Below are positions 18,585-28,274 of a stretch of 64,000 nt of DNA, piece by piece. How positions within the stretch are numbered: position 1 is the first letter of the stretch; each line of letters starts with the position of its first letter. This DNA is from CBDCMJ01 sp965224325. GTDB lineage: Bacteria > Chloroflexota > Dehalococcoidia > Lucifugimonadales > UBA3495. Position numbers and translations under genes: made by a program. The DNA lies in contig CBDCYT010000012.1 of assembly GCA_965224325.1 (NCBI GenBank), positions 62,001 to 126,000 on the forward strand, read 5' to 3'. The notes beneath the pieces were generated by a model, which was given only the letters and a program-made list of their open reading frames with translations, was not told the DNA's origin and did not search any database.

Positions 18585-18960
18585 GATGCGCCATTCCTTC
18601 GGTGAGGGGGACTTACCCCCTAACTCCCACAGGCTTGCCTACTCTCGGCATCGCTATTGGAGAAACTGGCGATTATCGAAACAAGGTAAGAACGGGAACG
18701 GCCGGATACACGGCAACCAAGTACGCTAACGCTGCCCCTCGTCGTTCCGTCCAGGGAACCTGAAGCAAGGATCCACCCGGCGATTACTCCCAACACGCGC
18801 CTAACAAGGGCACTACACGGTCGTGTACGTCAAAGTCCTTAAGCGGGGAAAGTCGTGCAACCGCGAAGGCGAGGCCTGGAGCACAAGCTGGCATTGCAAT
18901 AACCGGCACTTTGAACGCGTACTTCGCGTCAATAAGGACCACGACAAAAGCCCCCCCATA
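18585..18960. other. Gene-free interval
   Basis: About 375 bases before repeat B copy 1. Short ORFs here start inside the repeat or have no RBS; none is credible. Confidence 0.5.
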
Positions 18961-18963
18961 TGA

Positions 18964-19080
18964 GCTTGTCTCAGAAGTCTCCACTCACGATTTGAGGGGA
19001 CGTAACCCGATGGGTTACCTTTAGCAACCGCCTGAACCAGTATTGAATGCGGCTCAATAACCCGTCATTACCGCCTCCGG
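18964..19080 (+). repeat. Dispersed repeat family B, copy 1
   Basis: Starts CTTGTCTCAGAAGTCTCCAC, passes through CTCACGATTT, a TAACCCGATGGGTTA-type palindrome and CCAGTATTGAATGCGGCTCA, and ends ATAACCCGTCATTACCG. Matches copies at 47381-47465 (same strand) and at 42160-42368 and 60652-60813 (inverted). Confidence 0.8.
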
Positions 19081-19089
19081 TCATTCCCG

Positions 19090-19156
19090 CCTTGCCGCCG
19101 GGAGTTTGTCATATGGCAGGGCACAGTGGATTCGCGCTTTCGCGGGAATGACGGAA
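19090..19156 (+). repeat. Dispersed repeat family C, copy 1
   Basis: GCCGCCGGGAGTTTGTCATA, then TGGCAGGGC and the hairpin GATTCGCGC-TTTC-GCGGGAATGACGG. The same block is found inverted around 36739-36795. It directly follows family B copy 1. The remaining part up to 19415 holds no recognisable gene. Confidence 0.7.
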
Positions 19157-19415
19157 GGGCAAAGCAGGCCGGCAGGTAGCATTAGTGGTAGCACCGAGTC
19201 GATATTTGGACGCCTCCTCACCCCACAAACGGTTTGGCGCGCGGCTGCCCGCGACCGTTGCGGAGACGGAGGCTAGCGCAACGAAAATCCCCTGGATTCG
19301 TTTCCGGGCGCGACCTTCCGGGACGGCGGGGTCGAGCGAGAACGCCGGGTTTGGGCCCTTGTGACGACAGTGTGGGGCCCGGACTTGATCAAGTTCAACC
19401 CAGGCCCCGGTCTCT

Positions 19416-20438
19416 TCAGGGATCGAGCCGGTACACTCGGGCCGCCGTGTCGTGGAACATAGCGGCGCGTTCAGACGGCGAATAGCTCTGAGCCACCCGC
19501 TTGAAGGCGTTGTACATCACGTGATAGGAGAAGGACACTTTGTCCACCGGAAAATTGCTCTCGAACATACACCGAGCGGGGTCTAATCTCCCAATAGCGT
19601 AGTGCATAATCCTATCGATAGATTGGGCCAACTCCTCCGAGCCGACGGGTTGCGCCCGGGTGTGCCAGTCGAACCCAACTCGGGGCATCCCAACTCCGCC
19701 CAGCTTCAGTATGACGTTGGGACACTCGGCGAGCTCGTCTATGCCGCTTCGCCAGACGTCTATCACCTCATCATCGCGGTTTGCGTAAGGGCCCACCCTC
19801 ACCAGTCCTCCAAGGTGGTTCAACACGATGGTCAAGTCGGGAAACGCCCTGGCGAATTCGGCCAATTCCGGCATCTGGGGGAAGTACAACGAGTTCTCCA
19901 GGCACAAACCCATGTCCGCCAGCACTCGCGCGCCCGCGCGGTATCCCTCATTTGCCAAGCAACCTTCGATTTCCCGGTTTTCCAACTCCGGATGTGCATC
20001 CCATCCGACCGAATGGCGTATGCCCCTAAACCGGTCGGGACTGGCCGCCTGCAGCGCTTCCAGCACGGGCTTTACCCCGTCCCCCAGCTTGAGGTCGGCC
20101 CGTCCGATGATAGCTGCGGCCGGCCGGCCCGGACCGTACTGACCGGCAGCTCCGGCAGCGGCCAGGGCCTCGACGAATTCGACCTCGCCAACGGAACGCA
20201 TCTCCTCCGGCCCGTCGGCGCGATAGCTGGACCTCGCCTCAATGAACACCGTTGAGCGCACGTTGTGGCCGCTGTTGATGTCGCCGGACAAGTCTTGCAG
20301 AAGATAACGTTGATAGGAGGCGGGCTCGGGCCGGTATTCCCAAAAGTGGTGATGGGCGTCGCAGATAGGTATTTCCGGCTCTATGATAGGTTCCTGCGTC
20401 AACGCTAGCCAGTCATTGCCTTGTAAAGTCATGATCAC
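19416..20438 (-). CDS. Amidohydrolase_2 family protein (lactonase/PDC-hydrolase-like)
   Basis: TIM-barrel metal-dependent hydrolase, 340 aa. Metal ligands in ICDAHHHFWEY near residue 26; later VLNHLGG near 205 and CMFESNFPVDK near 290 carry the remaining ligand and catalytic Asp/Asn position. DAHHHFW is shared with 2-pyrone-4,6-dicarboxylate lactonase and fuconolactonase groups, so a lactone substrate is plausible but unproven. FESNFPVD has Asn where most relatives have Asp (GSDFP), seen also in one subgroup of these proteins. Single gene, opposite in direction to the next one. Confidence 0.88.
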   Translation of the reverse strand: MIMTLQGNDWLALTQEPIIEPEIPICDAHHHFWEYRPEPASYQRYLLQDLSGDINSGHNVRSTVFIEARSSYRADGPEEMRSVGEVEFVEALAAAGAAGQYGPGRPAAAIIGRADLKLGDGVKPVLEALQAASPDRFRGIRHSVGWDAHPELENREIEGCLANEGYRAGARVLADMGLCLENSLYFPQMPELAEFARAFPDLTIVLNHLGGLVRVGPYANRDDEVIDVWRSGIDELAECPNVILKLGGVGMPRVGFDWHTRAQPVGSEELAQSIDRIMHYAIGRLDPARCMFESNFPVDKVSFSYHVMYNAFKRVAQSYSPSERAAMFHDTAARVYRLDP

Positions 20439-20616
20439 CTCCCAACTCTGGAATTAGGCGGCCCAATAATAGCATATCCGTTTGAAACTGCGGCAAGGGA
20501 ATCACGGAGAGGAAATCGCGGCAAGCCGGCCCAGAGGTCCCCCGTTGGCAGCTTCATAGCGGCGCCAACGGGCCAACCCGGGGTTAGGTGATGCCGCGGA
20601 GTGTTAAGATACCACC

Positions 20617-21534
20617 GTGAATAGCTCTACCCTTGACGTTGTAACCGGCGCGTTTAGCTATACGGGCAAATACATAGCCGAGAAGCTTCTCTCCTTGGGG
20701 AGGGAGGTCAGGACCCTAACCAATCACCCTGGCAACGCCGGTGTCTTTGGCGGCCGGATCGATGCCCACCCACTGCGCTTCGACGCCCCAGAACAGCTGG
20801 TCCTCAGCCTCCGGGGAGCCCAAACCCTCTTCAACACCTACTGGATCCGCTTTTCACGCGGGGAAGTGACGTTCGACGGGGCGGTAGAGAACACCAAGAT
20901 TCTGGTCCGGGCTGCCCAAGAAGCTGGAGTACGCCGGATTGTCCACGTCAGCATCGCCAACCCTTCCCTGGATTCGAGACTGGCTTATTTCCAAGGCAAG
21001 GCGAGGGCGGAAGAGGCGGTCGCAGATTCCGGTCTGGCGTACACCATTATCCGCCCCACTCTGGTCTACGGGGCCGAAGACGTCCTGATAAACAACATTG
21101 CCTGGTTCCTTAGAAAATCCCCGGTGTTCCCAATCCCGGGCAGAGGGGAGTACTTGGTGCAGCCGGTGCACGTGGAAGACGTGGCCGAAGCCGCCGCAGC
21201 GGGCGCAGAGCTACCTGGGAATGATGTTCAGGACTGCGCCGGGCCAGAAACATATTCTTACCGGCAACTTGTCCTTCTGGTGGCGGACGCACTGGGGGTT
21301 AAGTGCAAAATCCTTTCCGTTCCCCCAATTCTGGCGATAATGATGGCGCAATTGGCCGGCTGCGTGGTGAAAGACGTGGTGCTCACCAGGGGGGAGGTGC
21401 AGGGCTTAATGGCGGGGCTTCTCGTTTCGCACGACCCGCCTACCGGGCGGGTGAAGTTTAGCCGATGGCTCGAGGAGCATCGAGACCGGTTGGGAATCAG
21501 CTACGCCTCTGAGTTAACCCGGCATTACCGTTAA
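20617..21534 (+). CDS. NAD(P)-binding atypical SDR (NmrA/epimerase-like)
   Basis: Rossmann-fold protein of 305 aa, GTG start. The nucleotide-binding loop is TGAFSYTGKYIAE near residue 10, matching the TGATGxxG pattern of atypical SDRs. VRRIVHVSIANPS near 100 replaces the Tyr-x3-Lys region: the segment S..LDSRLAYFQGKARAE holds a YxxxK (YFQGK). IIRPTLVYG near 148 and PVHVEDVAEAAA are typical of NDUFA9-like or ubiquinone-synthesis-associated members. Substrate unknown. Confidence 0.82.
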   Translation: MNSSTLDVVTGAFSYTGKYIAEKLLSLGREVRTLTNHPGNAGVFGGRIDAHPLRFDAPEQLVLSLRGAQTLFNTYWIRFSRGEVTFDGAVENTKILVRAAQEAGVRRIVHVSIANPSLDSRLAYFQGKARAEEAVADSGLAYTIIRPTLVYGAEDVLINNIAWFLRKSPVFPIPGRGEYLVQPVHVEDVAEAAAAGAELPGNDVQDCAGPETYSYRQLVLLVADALGVKCKILSVPPILAIMMAQLAGCVVKDVVLTRGEVQGLMAGLLVSHDPPTGRVKFSRWLEEHRDRLGISYASELTRHYR

Positions 21535-21596
21535 CGCCCCCATAGGGCAGGGCCGTGTCATTTACTGTTGCGTTAACACCCGTGCCACGCAAGGTC

Positions 21597-21788
21597 TTTT
21601 AGTTTTCGCGACAACTCCTGTTTCCCCAGGCACTTTGGGCTTGTCCAATGGCAGTCCAATATCAAGAACGTATGGATTCCCGCTCCCCGATCGGGGTCGG
21701 GGACAAGCTTCGCGGGAATGACGGGTGAGTGGTGGGAAAGACGGGTGAGCGGCGGGTATGACGGGCGGCAGACAATTAAAATACCCTG
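21597..21788 (+). repeat. Dispersed repeat family A, copy 3 (complete)
   Basis: Complete copy: left end TCTTTTAGTTTTCGCGACAA, right end GACAATTAAAATACCCTG. The left end and the complement of the right end match at 11 of 14 positions when compared with copy 4. The rest of 21535-22066 has no gene; the DLH promoter should lie in 21800-22040. Confidence 0.85.
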
Positions 21789-22066
21789 ACGCACCACGCA
21801 GCACGATTGACGCTGCAGCCGACGGGTAGTAATCTACTTTCTGCCTTGTATTGACGCGTTGACCCGGTGTCCCGTTGATCCATTCAGCCGAATCAGTTCC
21901 TGCACTTGGGTATCGTCGGATATAATCCTGAGGGTTGGCGCCCGCGCCGCTAGGCGCCAAACGGGAATCTCATCAACCGCCATGATTGGGCACGCGGTGG
22001 GATGGCCGTGGGCTCCGATTTTGCGGCCAAGTTAACCAGTAAAACCAATAGGGAGGACTAGGAACT

Positions 22067-22870
22067 ATGGCCTATGAAGGAATGCTAGCGGAGACGGTCC
22101 TGATTCAAGGTCACAACGGCGATCAAATCGACGCCTATCTTGCCCGCCCCTTGGGGCCGGGTCCTCACCCCAGCGTGGTCTTGATTCACCACATGCCGGG
22201 CTGGGACGAAGCGTCCAAGGAAATGGCCCGGAAACTCGCCTACCATGGGGTCGCCACCATATCGCCCAATCTTCACTTCCGGGAAGGCAAGGCCACGCCT
22301 CAAGAGAACAGCGCCAGTATCCGGGAGGCTGGAGGCATGCCGGACGCCCGCACCATGGGCGACGTACAAGCCTCCATTAACTACCTGCGGTCGTTGCCCT
22401 ACTGCAACAGCCGGGTTGGCATCATCGGTTTCTGCTCCGGGGGACGCCAGGTTTACCTGGCGGCGTGCACCCTTTCCGGCGTCGATGCGGCGGTAGACTG
22501 CTGGGGCGGCGGCGTGACTCCAGGCAACGACACCCTCACCGAACAGCAGCCGGCGTGGCCCATCTCCTTCACTGCGGGCTTGAGCTGTCCCCTACTCGGC
22601 CTATTCGGCGAAGAGGATGGCAGACCATCACCGGCAGACGTGGCGGAAACCGAAGCCGAGTTGAAGAAGCACGGCAAGGATTACGAGTTCCATATGTATC
22701 CGGAGGCCGGCCACGGTTTCTTCGCTGTTGACCGGCCCAGCTACCGTCAGCAGGCTGCTGTTGATGGATGGGAGAAGGTGCTGGCGTTCTTCGGCAAGCA
22801 CCTAAGCGCCGGCGCTGGTCAGACACAAACGGCCAACGTCCGGGAAGCGGTGCCCGCGGGCGATAGTTAA
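22067..22870 (+). CDS. Dienelactone hydrolase family protein
   Basis: Alpha/beta hydrolase with a Cys nucleophile, expected to open a lactone ring such as dienelactone. 267 aa. Nucleophile elbow GFCSGGRQV near residue 125; acid in FGEEDGRPSPAD near 185; His in YPEAGHGFF near 218, so the Cys-Asp-His triad is complete. RBS GGGAGGA precedes the ATG. The C-terminal 20 residues are a low-complexity tail. Followed by a long hairpin that may terminate transcription. Confidence 0.92.
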   Translation: MAYEGMLAETVLIQGHNGDQIDAYLARPLGPGPHPSVVLIHHMPGWDEASKEMARKLAYHGVATISPNLHFREGKATPQENSASIREAGGMPDARTMGDVQASINYLRSLPYCNSRVGIIGFCSGGRQVYLAACTLSGVDAAVDCWGGGVTPGNDTLTEQQPAWPISFTAGLSCPLLGLFGEEDGRPSPADVAETEAELKKHGKDYEFHMYPEAGHGFFAVDRPSYRQQAAVDGWEKVLAFFGKHLSAGAGQTQTANVREAVPAGDS

Positions 22871-22918
22871 GCCCCTTCGTTGGGATAAATCTCCCCGGAA
22901 CCCACTGTAAGGATTATT

Positions 22919-22961
22919 GCCTCCTGCGAGTTTCCGTCCGGTGGACGAACTCGTAGGAGGC
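22919..22961 (+). terminator. Hairpin after dienelactone hydrolase gene
   Basis: Arms GCCTCCTGCGAGTT and AACTCGTAGGAGGC pair over 14 positions with one mismatch around a 15-base loop. It starts about 50 bases after the stop. There is no strong T run, so it may be a Rho-independent terminator of weak type or an mRNA-stabilising structure. Confidence 0.55.
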
Positions 22962-23157
22962 TAACTGCGTGTTTTACCCGGCCGCGAACGTCGCAAGTGG
23001 AGTTGTGTCGAGGAGTCTGGGGCTCTCCTCACTCTGAGTGGTCCAAGGAGTACGAAGGGCTGGCACTTGGTCCGGCATGCCCATCACAAGGGGCCGAAGG
23101 GTGCACCACGAACATGCCGGATTACGACGTCTTGCCTGCCTGTTCAGCAAGTTGCAG

Positions 23158-23670
23158 CTATGAAGTAGAGGGTTGCCCGCCGGTGGATAGCCCTGGTACA
23201 AACCGGGCCGTTGGCAGCTTCCCCAGGGCTCGTGGCGCCACTCTGATTTTGGAGGAGCGACTGCCTGAGCCCACTATCAAATAGTCCACGGAGAGCAGCT
23301 TCTCGTCGACGTATAGCGGCAATTCAGACGGCAGCGCGAAGGGAGTGACACCGCCGACGGCCATGCCCGTCAACGAAACCGTCTCCTCCGCCGAAGCGAA
23401 CGACAATCTTGATACACCCATCAGCGTTTTGACTGTCTTGTTGACATCCAACCGATCCGAGCCCAGGAGCACGCACGCGGCGTACTGCCTCGGTTCTTTC
23501 TTAGACGCTACCACGATGGTGTTGCCGCAGATGTCCAGAGTATATCCGTACTCCCGGCAAAATTCCGAAGTATCGGCGAATGTGGGATCGATCTCAATGC
23601 GCTGGTACGGAATCTCCAATTCATCCAAAGTGCCCAACACCATTTGCTCTATGTCCGGTCCCGCCTCCAT
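23158..23670 (-). CDS. YbaK/prolyl-tRNA-editing domain protein
   Basis: Deacylase fold that hydrolyses misacylated tRNA (Cys-tRNAPro or related). 170 aa. Characteristic features: CGNTIVVASKKEPRQYAACV with the conserved Lys, KTVKTLMGVSRLSFASAEE, and LTGMAVGGVTPFALP (family TG...GG..PFG). The last 40 residues are basic and unrelated. Stand-alone trans-editing protein. Confidence 0.85.
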   Translation of the reverse strand: MEAGPDIEQMVLGTLDELEIPYQRIEIDPTFADTSEFCREYGYTLDICGNTIVVASKKEPRQYAACVLLGSDRLDVNKTVKTLMGVSRLSFASAEETVSLTGMAVGGVTPFALPSELPLYVDEKLLSVDYLIVGSGSRSSKIRVAPRALGKLPTARFVPGLSTGGQPSTS

Positions 23671-24098
23671 GGGAGCCTCCTCGTCGTGCTATACGGTCAC
23701 ATTGCAAACCCGCCGGCCGAGCCTATAACTATGCCAGCAAGGTAACCGCATAAAGTTCAGTTAGCATTGGTTACAGGGCCAGAAACGCTCCGGTTGCGTC
23801 CACATCAAGTTGCCGCCGTAACTCTCGGCAACCGGCGGGGGGCAGACCGCACCGTGGTTCCCTGTGACAAAGAGCTATTAACAGACCGGCCTTGGCTCGG
23901 GGATGGAACTCGGAATCTCCGCTCGCCAGCGTCCAGCCCTTAAAGACGGTGACTTGATGACAACGTAGTATGTGGGCACTAGCTGGACCGCCCAGCGGGT
24001 TGACCCAACTGCCATGGCGCTCACCCACCTGCCCCGTCGGCCGCCGGTGACCGCTGGGTTCAGAGCCCGTTAATCGACTGGTTCATCGCAGCGCCGCT
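23671..24098. other. Gene-free interval
   Basis: 428 bases between two minus-strand genes. An 85-codon open stretch exists, but it lacks an RBS, family resemblance and gene-like composition. Confidence 0.5.
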
Positions 24099-25064
24099 TC
24101 AGCCCAGCACTTCCGTGATTCCCTGAATCACTCTCTCTTTATCCGGGATGCAGAACTGCTCCATGATCGGGCTATAGGGAATGGGCACGTCTGGGGCGCA
24201 CACCCGCTTGGGTGGCGCCTTCAGAGCCCGGAAAGTGGAAGAGTCCTCAGTGAGAACGGCTGCTACCTCGGCGGCGGCGCCGCAAGTAATGCAAGCCTCG
24301 TCCACGATAACCACCCGGCCCGTCTTCCTGACTGAAGCCCGCAGGGTATCCTTGTCCAGGGGCGCCAGTGTCCTGGGGTCCACGACCTCCACTGAGACCC
24401 CGTCCTTCTCCACCTCCTGAGCGGCGGCCAGGGCCTGGTGCGCCATCTTCGAGATGGCAATGACGGTAACGTCGGTACCCTGGCGTTTGACCTCGGCCAC
24501 ACCGATGGGCACCGTGTATTCCTCCTCGGGTACGGGGCTTTTGTCGGCAGATGCGGCAAGGATTTGGTCCTCGAAAAACACCACCGGATTATTATCTCGT
24601 ATAGCGCTTTTCATCAAACCCTTAGCGTCGTAGGGAGTGGAAGGCATCACCAGCTTGATTCCCGCCAGATTCATGAACATGGGGTGGGGGCTTTGGGAGT
24701 GTTGGGCTGCAGCGGACCTGCCACCCCCCGTGGAAGCCCGAAAAACAATGGGAAATGTCGCCTGGCCGCCAAACATGTAGTAAATTTTGGCCATTTGGTT
24801 GACGATCTGGTCCATGGCGTTAAACGCGAAAGTCATCATTCCGGGGCTTACCACTGGGCGAAAACCGCTGCCCGCCGCGCCAATGCTAGCTCCCACGTAC
24901 GCATCCTCCGAAATGGGACAGACTCGGACGCGCTCTTCCCCAAAATCTGGTATGAGGCCCGCCAGAGGTCCAAGGGCGCCGCAAAGGTGAAACACCTTCT
25001 CGTCCCGAGCCATCTCTTCGCGAAAGGCCTCCAACATTGCTTCGGCGTAGGTTATCTCTCTCAT
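24099..25064 (-). CDS. 2-oxoacid dehydrogenase E1 beta subunit (pyruvate/acetoin type)
   Basis: Beta subunit of a ThDP-dependent alpha2beta2 E1. 321 aa. N-terminal MREITYAEAMLEAFREEM, pyrimidine-binding ISEDAYVGASIGAAGSG (family ISE...G.A.GAA), HSQSPHPMFMNLAGIKLVMPS near 130-150 and the C-terminal VIVDEACITCGAAAEVAA. It is the second gene of an alpha-beta pair, separated from the alpha gene by 195 bases. No E2 or E3 gene follows. Confidence 0.93.
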   Translation of the reverse strand: MREITYAEAMLEAFREEMARDEKVFHLCGALGPLAGLIPDFGEERVRVCPISEDAYVGASIGAAGSGFRPVVSPGMMTFAFNAMDQIVNQMAKIYYMFGGQATFPIVFRASTGGGRSAAAQHSQSPHPMFMNLAGIKLVMPSTPYDAKGLMKSAIRDNNPVVFFEDQILAASADKSPVPEEEYTVPIGVAEVKRQGTDVTVIAISKMAHQALAAAQEVEKDGVSVEVVDPRTLAPLDKDTLRASVRKTGRVVIVDEACITCGAAAEVAAVLTEDSSTFRALKAPPKRVCAPDVPIPYSPIMEQFCIPDKERVIQGITEVLG

Positions 25065-25259
25065 GGTGTTTCTTTGCCTCCACTGCGTCTGGCTTCTGAA
25101 TAATCTATGCCGGTTGCCATCTCGACCCCGAGGTAGATAAATGGACCGTGGACCGTGTCTACGGCCGGCCCTGACCGGTGAACGGATACGCGCGGCAAGG
25201 CGTCAACCCGGCGGGTCATGGCGGCTATGAACGGCCGGCATGACAAGAGCATCCCGGCG

Positions 25260-26228
25260 TCAGGCCGAGAAAACGTTCAGCAAGGCGTCTTCGGGCTTGG
25301 GCAGGGGGCTGTTCTTGGCAAATTCTATGGCCTCCTCTATAGCCGATTCCACCTCTTGATCTATTTGCCGCAGCGTTGCCGGGTCAGCTACGCCCTGTTC
25401 CTCAAGGCGGCGAGCGAACTCCATAATCGGGTCATGTTGGGGACCCAATTCTTTGGCTTCCTGGGGCCTGGGATCCTCCGGGTTTCCCCGTTGCTCGGAA
25501 TGAATACGCCAGCGGAAGGTCTTGCATTCGAGCAATGTCGGGCCTTCTCCGGCCCTAGCCCGCGCAACGGCCTGATTGGCTGCCTCTTGCACCGCCATCA
25601 CGTCGGTGCCGTCCACCGTCACTCCGGGCATGCCGTAGCTTACGGCTCGGACCGAGACATCCTCAACCGAAAGGGCGTATGTCGAGGGAACCGACACCGC
25701 CCAACCGTTGTTCTCGCACACGAAGATAGCCGGGAGCTTCCAGATGGAAGCGAGGTTGAGCGAGCTATGAAACGCTCCTTCGTTGGAGGCCCCGTCGCCG
25801 AAGAAGCACACGGCAACCCGGTCACCTCCCTCCATCTTAGCGGCCAAGGCTGCTCCGGTGGCGATGGGCAGGCCCGCCCCAACTATGCCATTTGCTCCTA
25901 ACATTCCCACGCTGAAGTCGGCGATGTGCATCGAGCCACCCTTGCCCAGGCAATAGCCGTTGCTCCGCCCGAACAATTCCGCCATCATCAGTTTGACGTC
26001 CGCTCCCTTGGCGATGGTGTGACCGTGGCCCCGATGGGTGCTGGTGATACGGTCCTCCCTGCGCAACGTGGAGCAGACACCCACCGCTACGGCTTCCTCT
26101 CCAATATAAGCATGGACCACACCTGGGATGTTGCCGGCGTGAAACTCCTCAACCGCCCGCCGGTCGAATGTCCGGATCGTGACCATTCTTCTATACATGT
26201 CCGTTAGCAACTGCGGTTCCTGACTCAT
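25260..26228 (-). CDS. 2-oxoacid dehydrogenase E1 alpha subunit (pyruvate/acetoin type)
   Basis: ThDP-binding alpha subunit, 322 aa. ThDP/Mg motif GDGASNEGAFHSSLN near residues 143-157; RRMVTIRTFDRRAVEEF near the N-terminus; YIGEEAVAVGVC and HRGHGHTIAKGAD near 50-75 are family signatures. RBS GGGAGAAGAG precedes the ATG. Because E2 and E3 are missing here, it could belong to pyruvate, acetoin or branched-chain complexes; the compact size fits the acetoin/pyruvate group. Confidence 0.93.
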   Translation of the reverse strand: MSQEPQLLTDMYRRMVTIRTFDRRAVEEFHAGNIPGVVHAYIGEEAVAVGVCSTLRREDRITSTHRGHGHTIAKGADVKLMMAELFGRSNGYCLGKGGSMHIADFSVGMLGANGIVGAGLPIATGAALAAKMEGGDRVAVCFFGDGASNEGAFHSSLNLASIWKLPAIFVCENNGWAVSVPSTYALSVEDVSVRAVSYGMPGVTVDGTDVMAVQEAANQAVARARAGEGPTLLECKTFRWRIHSEQRGNPEDPRPQEAKELGPQHDPIMEFARRLEEQGVADPATLRQIDQEVESAIEEAIEFAKNSPLPKPEDALLNVFSA

Positions 26229-26312
26229 GCTCTTCTCCCTTGAGCCGCGATATTCTATTCGTGGCCCAACCCGGGCCGGTTGCGCTTCTCTGGTTCCATG
26301 TCCTCTGCCGGT

Positions 26313-28028
26313 TCAAACCGTCGTGGGCGCCCTCCACTCTCCGAAGACTTTCATCAACAGCCCGCACACCTCTCCCACCGTGGCTTTGCACCGGACCGCT
26401 TCCAGGGTGGGAGGCATCAAGTTTTCACCATCCCGGGCGGCTGCCTCCAAGTCTTCCAAGGCCCTGGCTAAGAGGTGCGGGTCCCGCTGCTTACGAAGGT
26501 CCTCTACCTCGGCCCGCGCCCGCATGGCTACCTGCGGGTCGGGGCTGTGCAGGGAAAAGGGCCGCGGGGCCTCGGTAGTGAAGCGGTTGACCCCCACGAT
26601 GACGCGTTCATCCTCCTCCACTTCCCGCTGAAACTTGTGGGCTGCTTCATTGATCTCTCGCACCACCCAACCCGTCTCGATAGCCCGGAGCATGCCCCCC
26701 TGATCATCAATACGCCGTAGGTAAGCCTCAACCTCTTCCTCGATACGGCCTGTTAGGGCTTCTACGCAGTAGGACCCTCCCAAGGGGTCTATCACCTCCG
26801 CCAGCCCGCTTTCGTAGGCGACAATCTGCTGGGTCCGGAGCGCCAACGTGGCAGCCTCTTCGGAAGGCAGGCCGTAGGCTTCGTCCATAGACGCGGTGTG
26901 CATTGACTGCACTCCGGCCATGGCCGCGATGACGGTATGCAGCGTCACCCGGACAATGTTGTTCTCCGGCTGCTGGGCCATGAGGGTGCTGCCGCCACTG
27001 CCGGCGCCGGTCCGGAATATCATGGACCGCGGGTTTTTGGCGCCGTACCGTTCTTTGAGCAAACGGGCCCACAATCTACGGGCCGCCCGAAACTTGGCCA
27101 CCTCTTCCAGGACGTTGTTGAACACGGCGAAGTTGAAGGCGATACGGGGAGCGAAGTCGTCTATCTTAAGACCACGGGACAAGGCCTCGTCGAGATAAGC
27201 GCAGGCGTTGCCGAAGGCGAAGGCCAACTCCTGCTGTAGAGTCGCTCCGGCCTCACGCACGTGGTATCCACAGATGTTGATGAAGTTCCATCGGGGCAGG
27301 TGGCCAACGCAATACTCGAAAAGGTCCACCGTCATCTTTAACGAGGGGCCGGGAGGAAACACGTAGTTGCCCCGGGCGATAAACTCCTTCAAGATGTCGT
27401 TTTGGGTGGTGCCGCCCACTCGCTCCAGGGGCACGCCGCGGTCCTGCGCCGTCACCAAGTACATAGAGAGAACGGCCTGGGCGGAGGCGTTGACTGTCAA
27501 AGAGGGAGTTACTTGCTCGAGGGGGATATCTTCGAACAGGGTTTGCATCTGCCCGACGGAGGAGCAGGAAATGCCTGCCTTGCCGACTTCTCCCGCAGCT
27601 AGGGGGTGGTCCGGGTCCATGCCTAGCTGTGTAGGCAGGTCGAAGGCCACGTTCATGCCGGCGAGCCCTTGCTGGAGAAGGTGCCGGAACCGCCGGTTGG
27701 TCTCTTCAACCGTGTCGTAGCCGGCATACTGCCGCATGGTCCAGAGACGGCCGCGGTACATATCGGAGCGAATGCCCCGAGTGAAGGGATACTCCCCGGG
27801 GAATCCCAAGTCCCGCAGGTAATCCAGGTCAGCCACGTCGTCGGGGCCGTACACGGCCTTGGGAGCCGCCGCAAAGCTGGTGATAGAGGGAGGTTGCTCT
27901 TCGGCTTCTAGCTGGCTAGCGGACGCTCGCTGCCGCGCCAGGGCTTCGTCGAGTTTTCGCTGGTGCTCTTCCCTGGCAACTTCAAACTGGGACGCCTCCG
28001 GTGCTCTGGGGGCCTTTTCATCGGCCAT
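26313..28028 (-). CDS. Methylmalonyl-CoA mutase, catalytic (large) subunit
   Basis: Cobalamin-dependent mutase TIM-barrel subunit, 571 aa, without the B12-binding Rossmann domain, so a separate small subunit is needed and is not in this window. Family blocks: PFTRGIRSDMYRGRLWTMRQ near 75-95, TTQNDILKEFIARGNYVFPP near 200-220, and FRTGAGSGGSTLMAQQPENN near 325-345. The Tyr of DMY and Arg of IARGNY are the positions that hold the methylmalonyl carboxylate in studied enzymes, which favours methylmalonyl over isobutyryl substrates. The RBS AGGAGG precedes the ATG. The N-terminal 50 residues are charged and probably disordered. Confidence 0.92.
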   Translation of the reverse strand: MADEKAPRAPEASQFEVAREEHQRKLDEALARQRASASQLEAEEQPPSITSFAAAPKAVYGPDDVADLDYLRDLGFPGEYPFTRGIRSDMYRGRLWTMRQYAGYDTVEETNRRFRHLLQQGLAGMNVAFDLPTQLGMDPDHPLAAGEVGKAGISCSSVGQMQTLFEDIPLEQVTPSLTVNASAQAVLSMYLVTAQDRGVPLERVGGTTQNDILKEFIARGNYVFPPGPSLKMTVDLFEYCVGHLPRWNFINICGYHVREAGATLQQELAFAFGNACAYLDEALSRGLKIDDFAPRIAFNFAVFNNVLEEVAKFRAARRLWARLLKERYGAKNPRSMIFRTGAGSGGSTLMAQQPENNIVRVTLHTVIAAMAGVQSMHTASMDEAYGLPSEEAATLALRTQQIVAYESGLAEVIDPLGGSYCVEALTGRIEEEVEAYLRRIDDQGGMLRAIETGWVVREINEAAHKFQREVEEDERVIVGVNRFTTEAPRPFSLHSPDPQVAMRARAEVEDLRKQRDPHLLARALEDLEAAARDGENLMPPTLEAVRCKATVGEVCGLLMKVFGEWRAPTTV

Positions 28029-28274
28029 GGGGGCCTCCTGATGTCACTCGGCTAGCGGTGCAGCGCCAGTCCCCGCGTGCAGCCATCTTACCACAAGGGT
28101 GGTTCCCAGGAACGAAGCGAGGCCTTAAGGCTGCCTCAGGCCTGGAGCAGGAGTCGCAACAGGGTTCTGCCCCATCTAACTAACAAGGCCCATAAGGCCG
28201 ATGAGGGTTTTATCCATATTGCAGGGGCTCGTACTAAACCTTTCTGAAACAAGGCGTTAGAGGATTCCGCATAA

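Noticed and set aside
18784..18984. 66-codon minus-strand ORF
   Set aside because: Its start lies in repeat B and it has no RBS.
23771..24028. 85-codon minus-strand ORF
   Set aside because: No RBS, no family resemblance, composition unlike neighbours.
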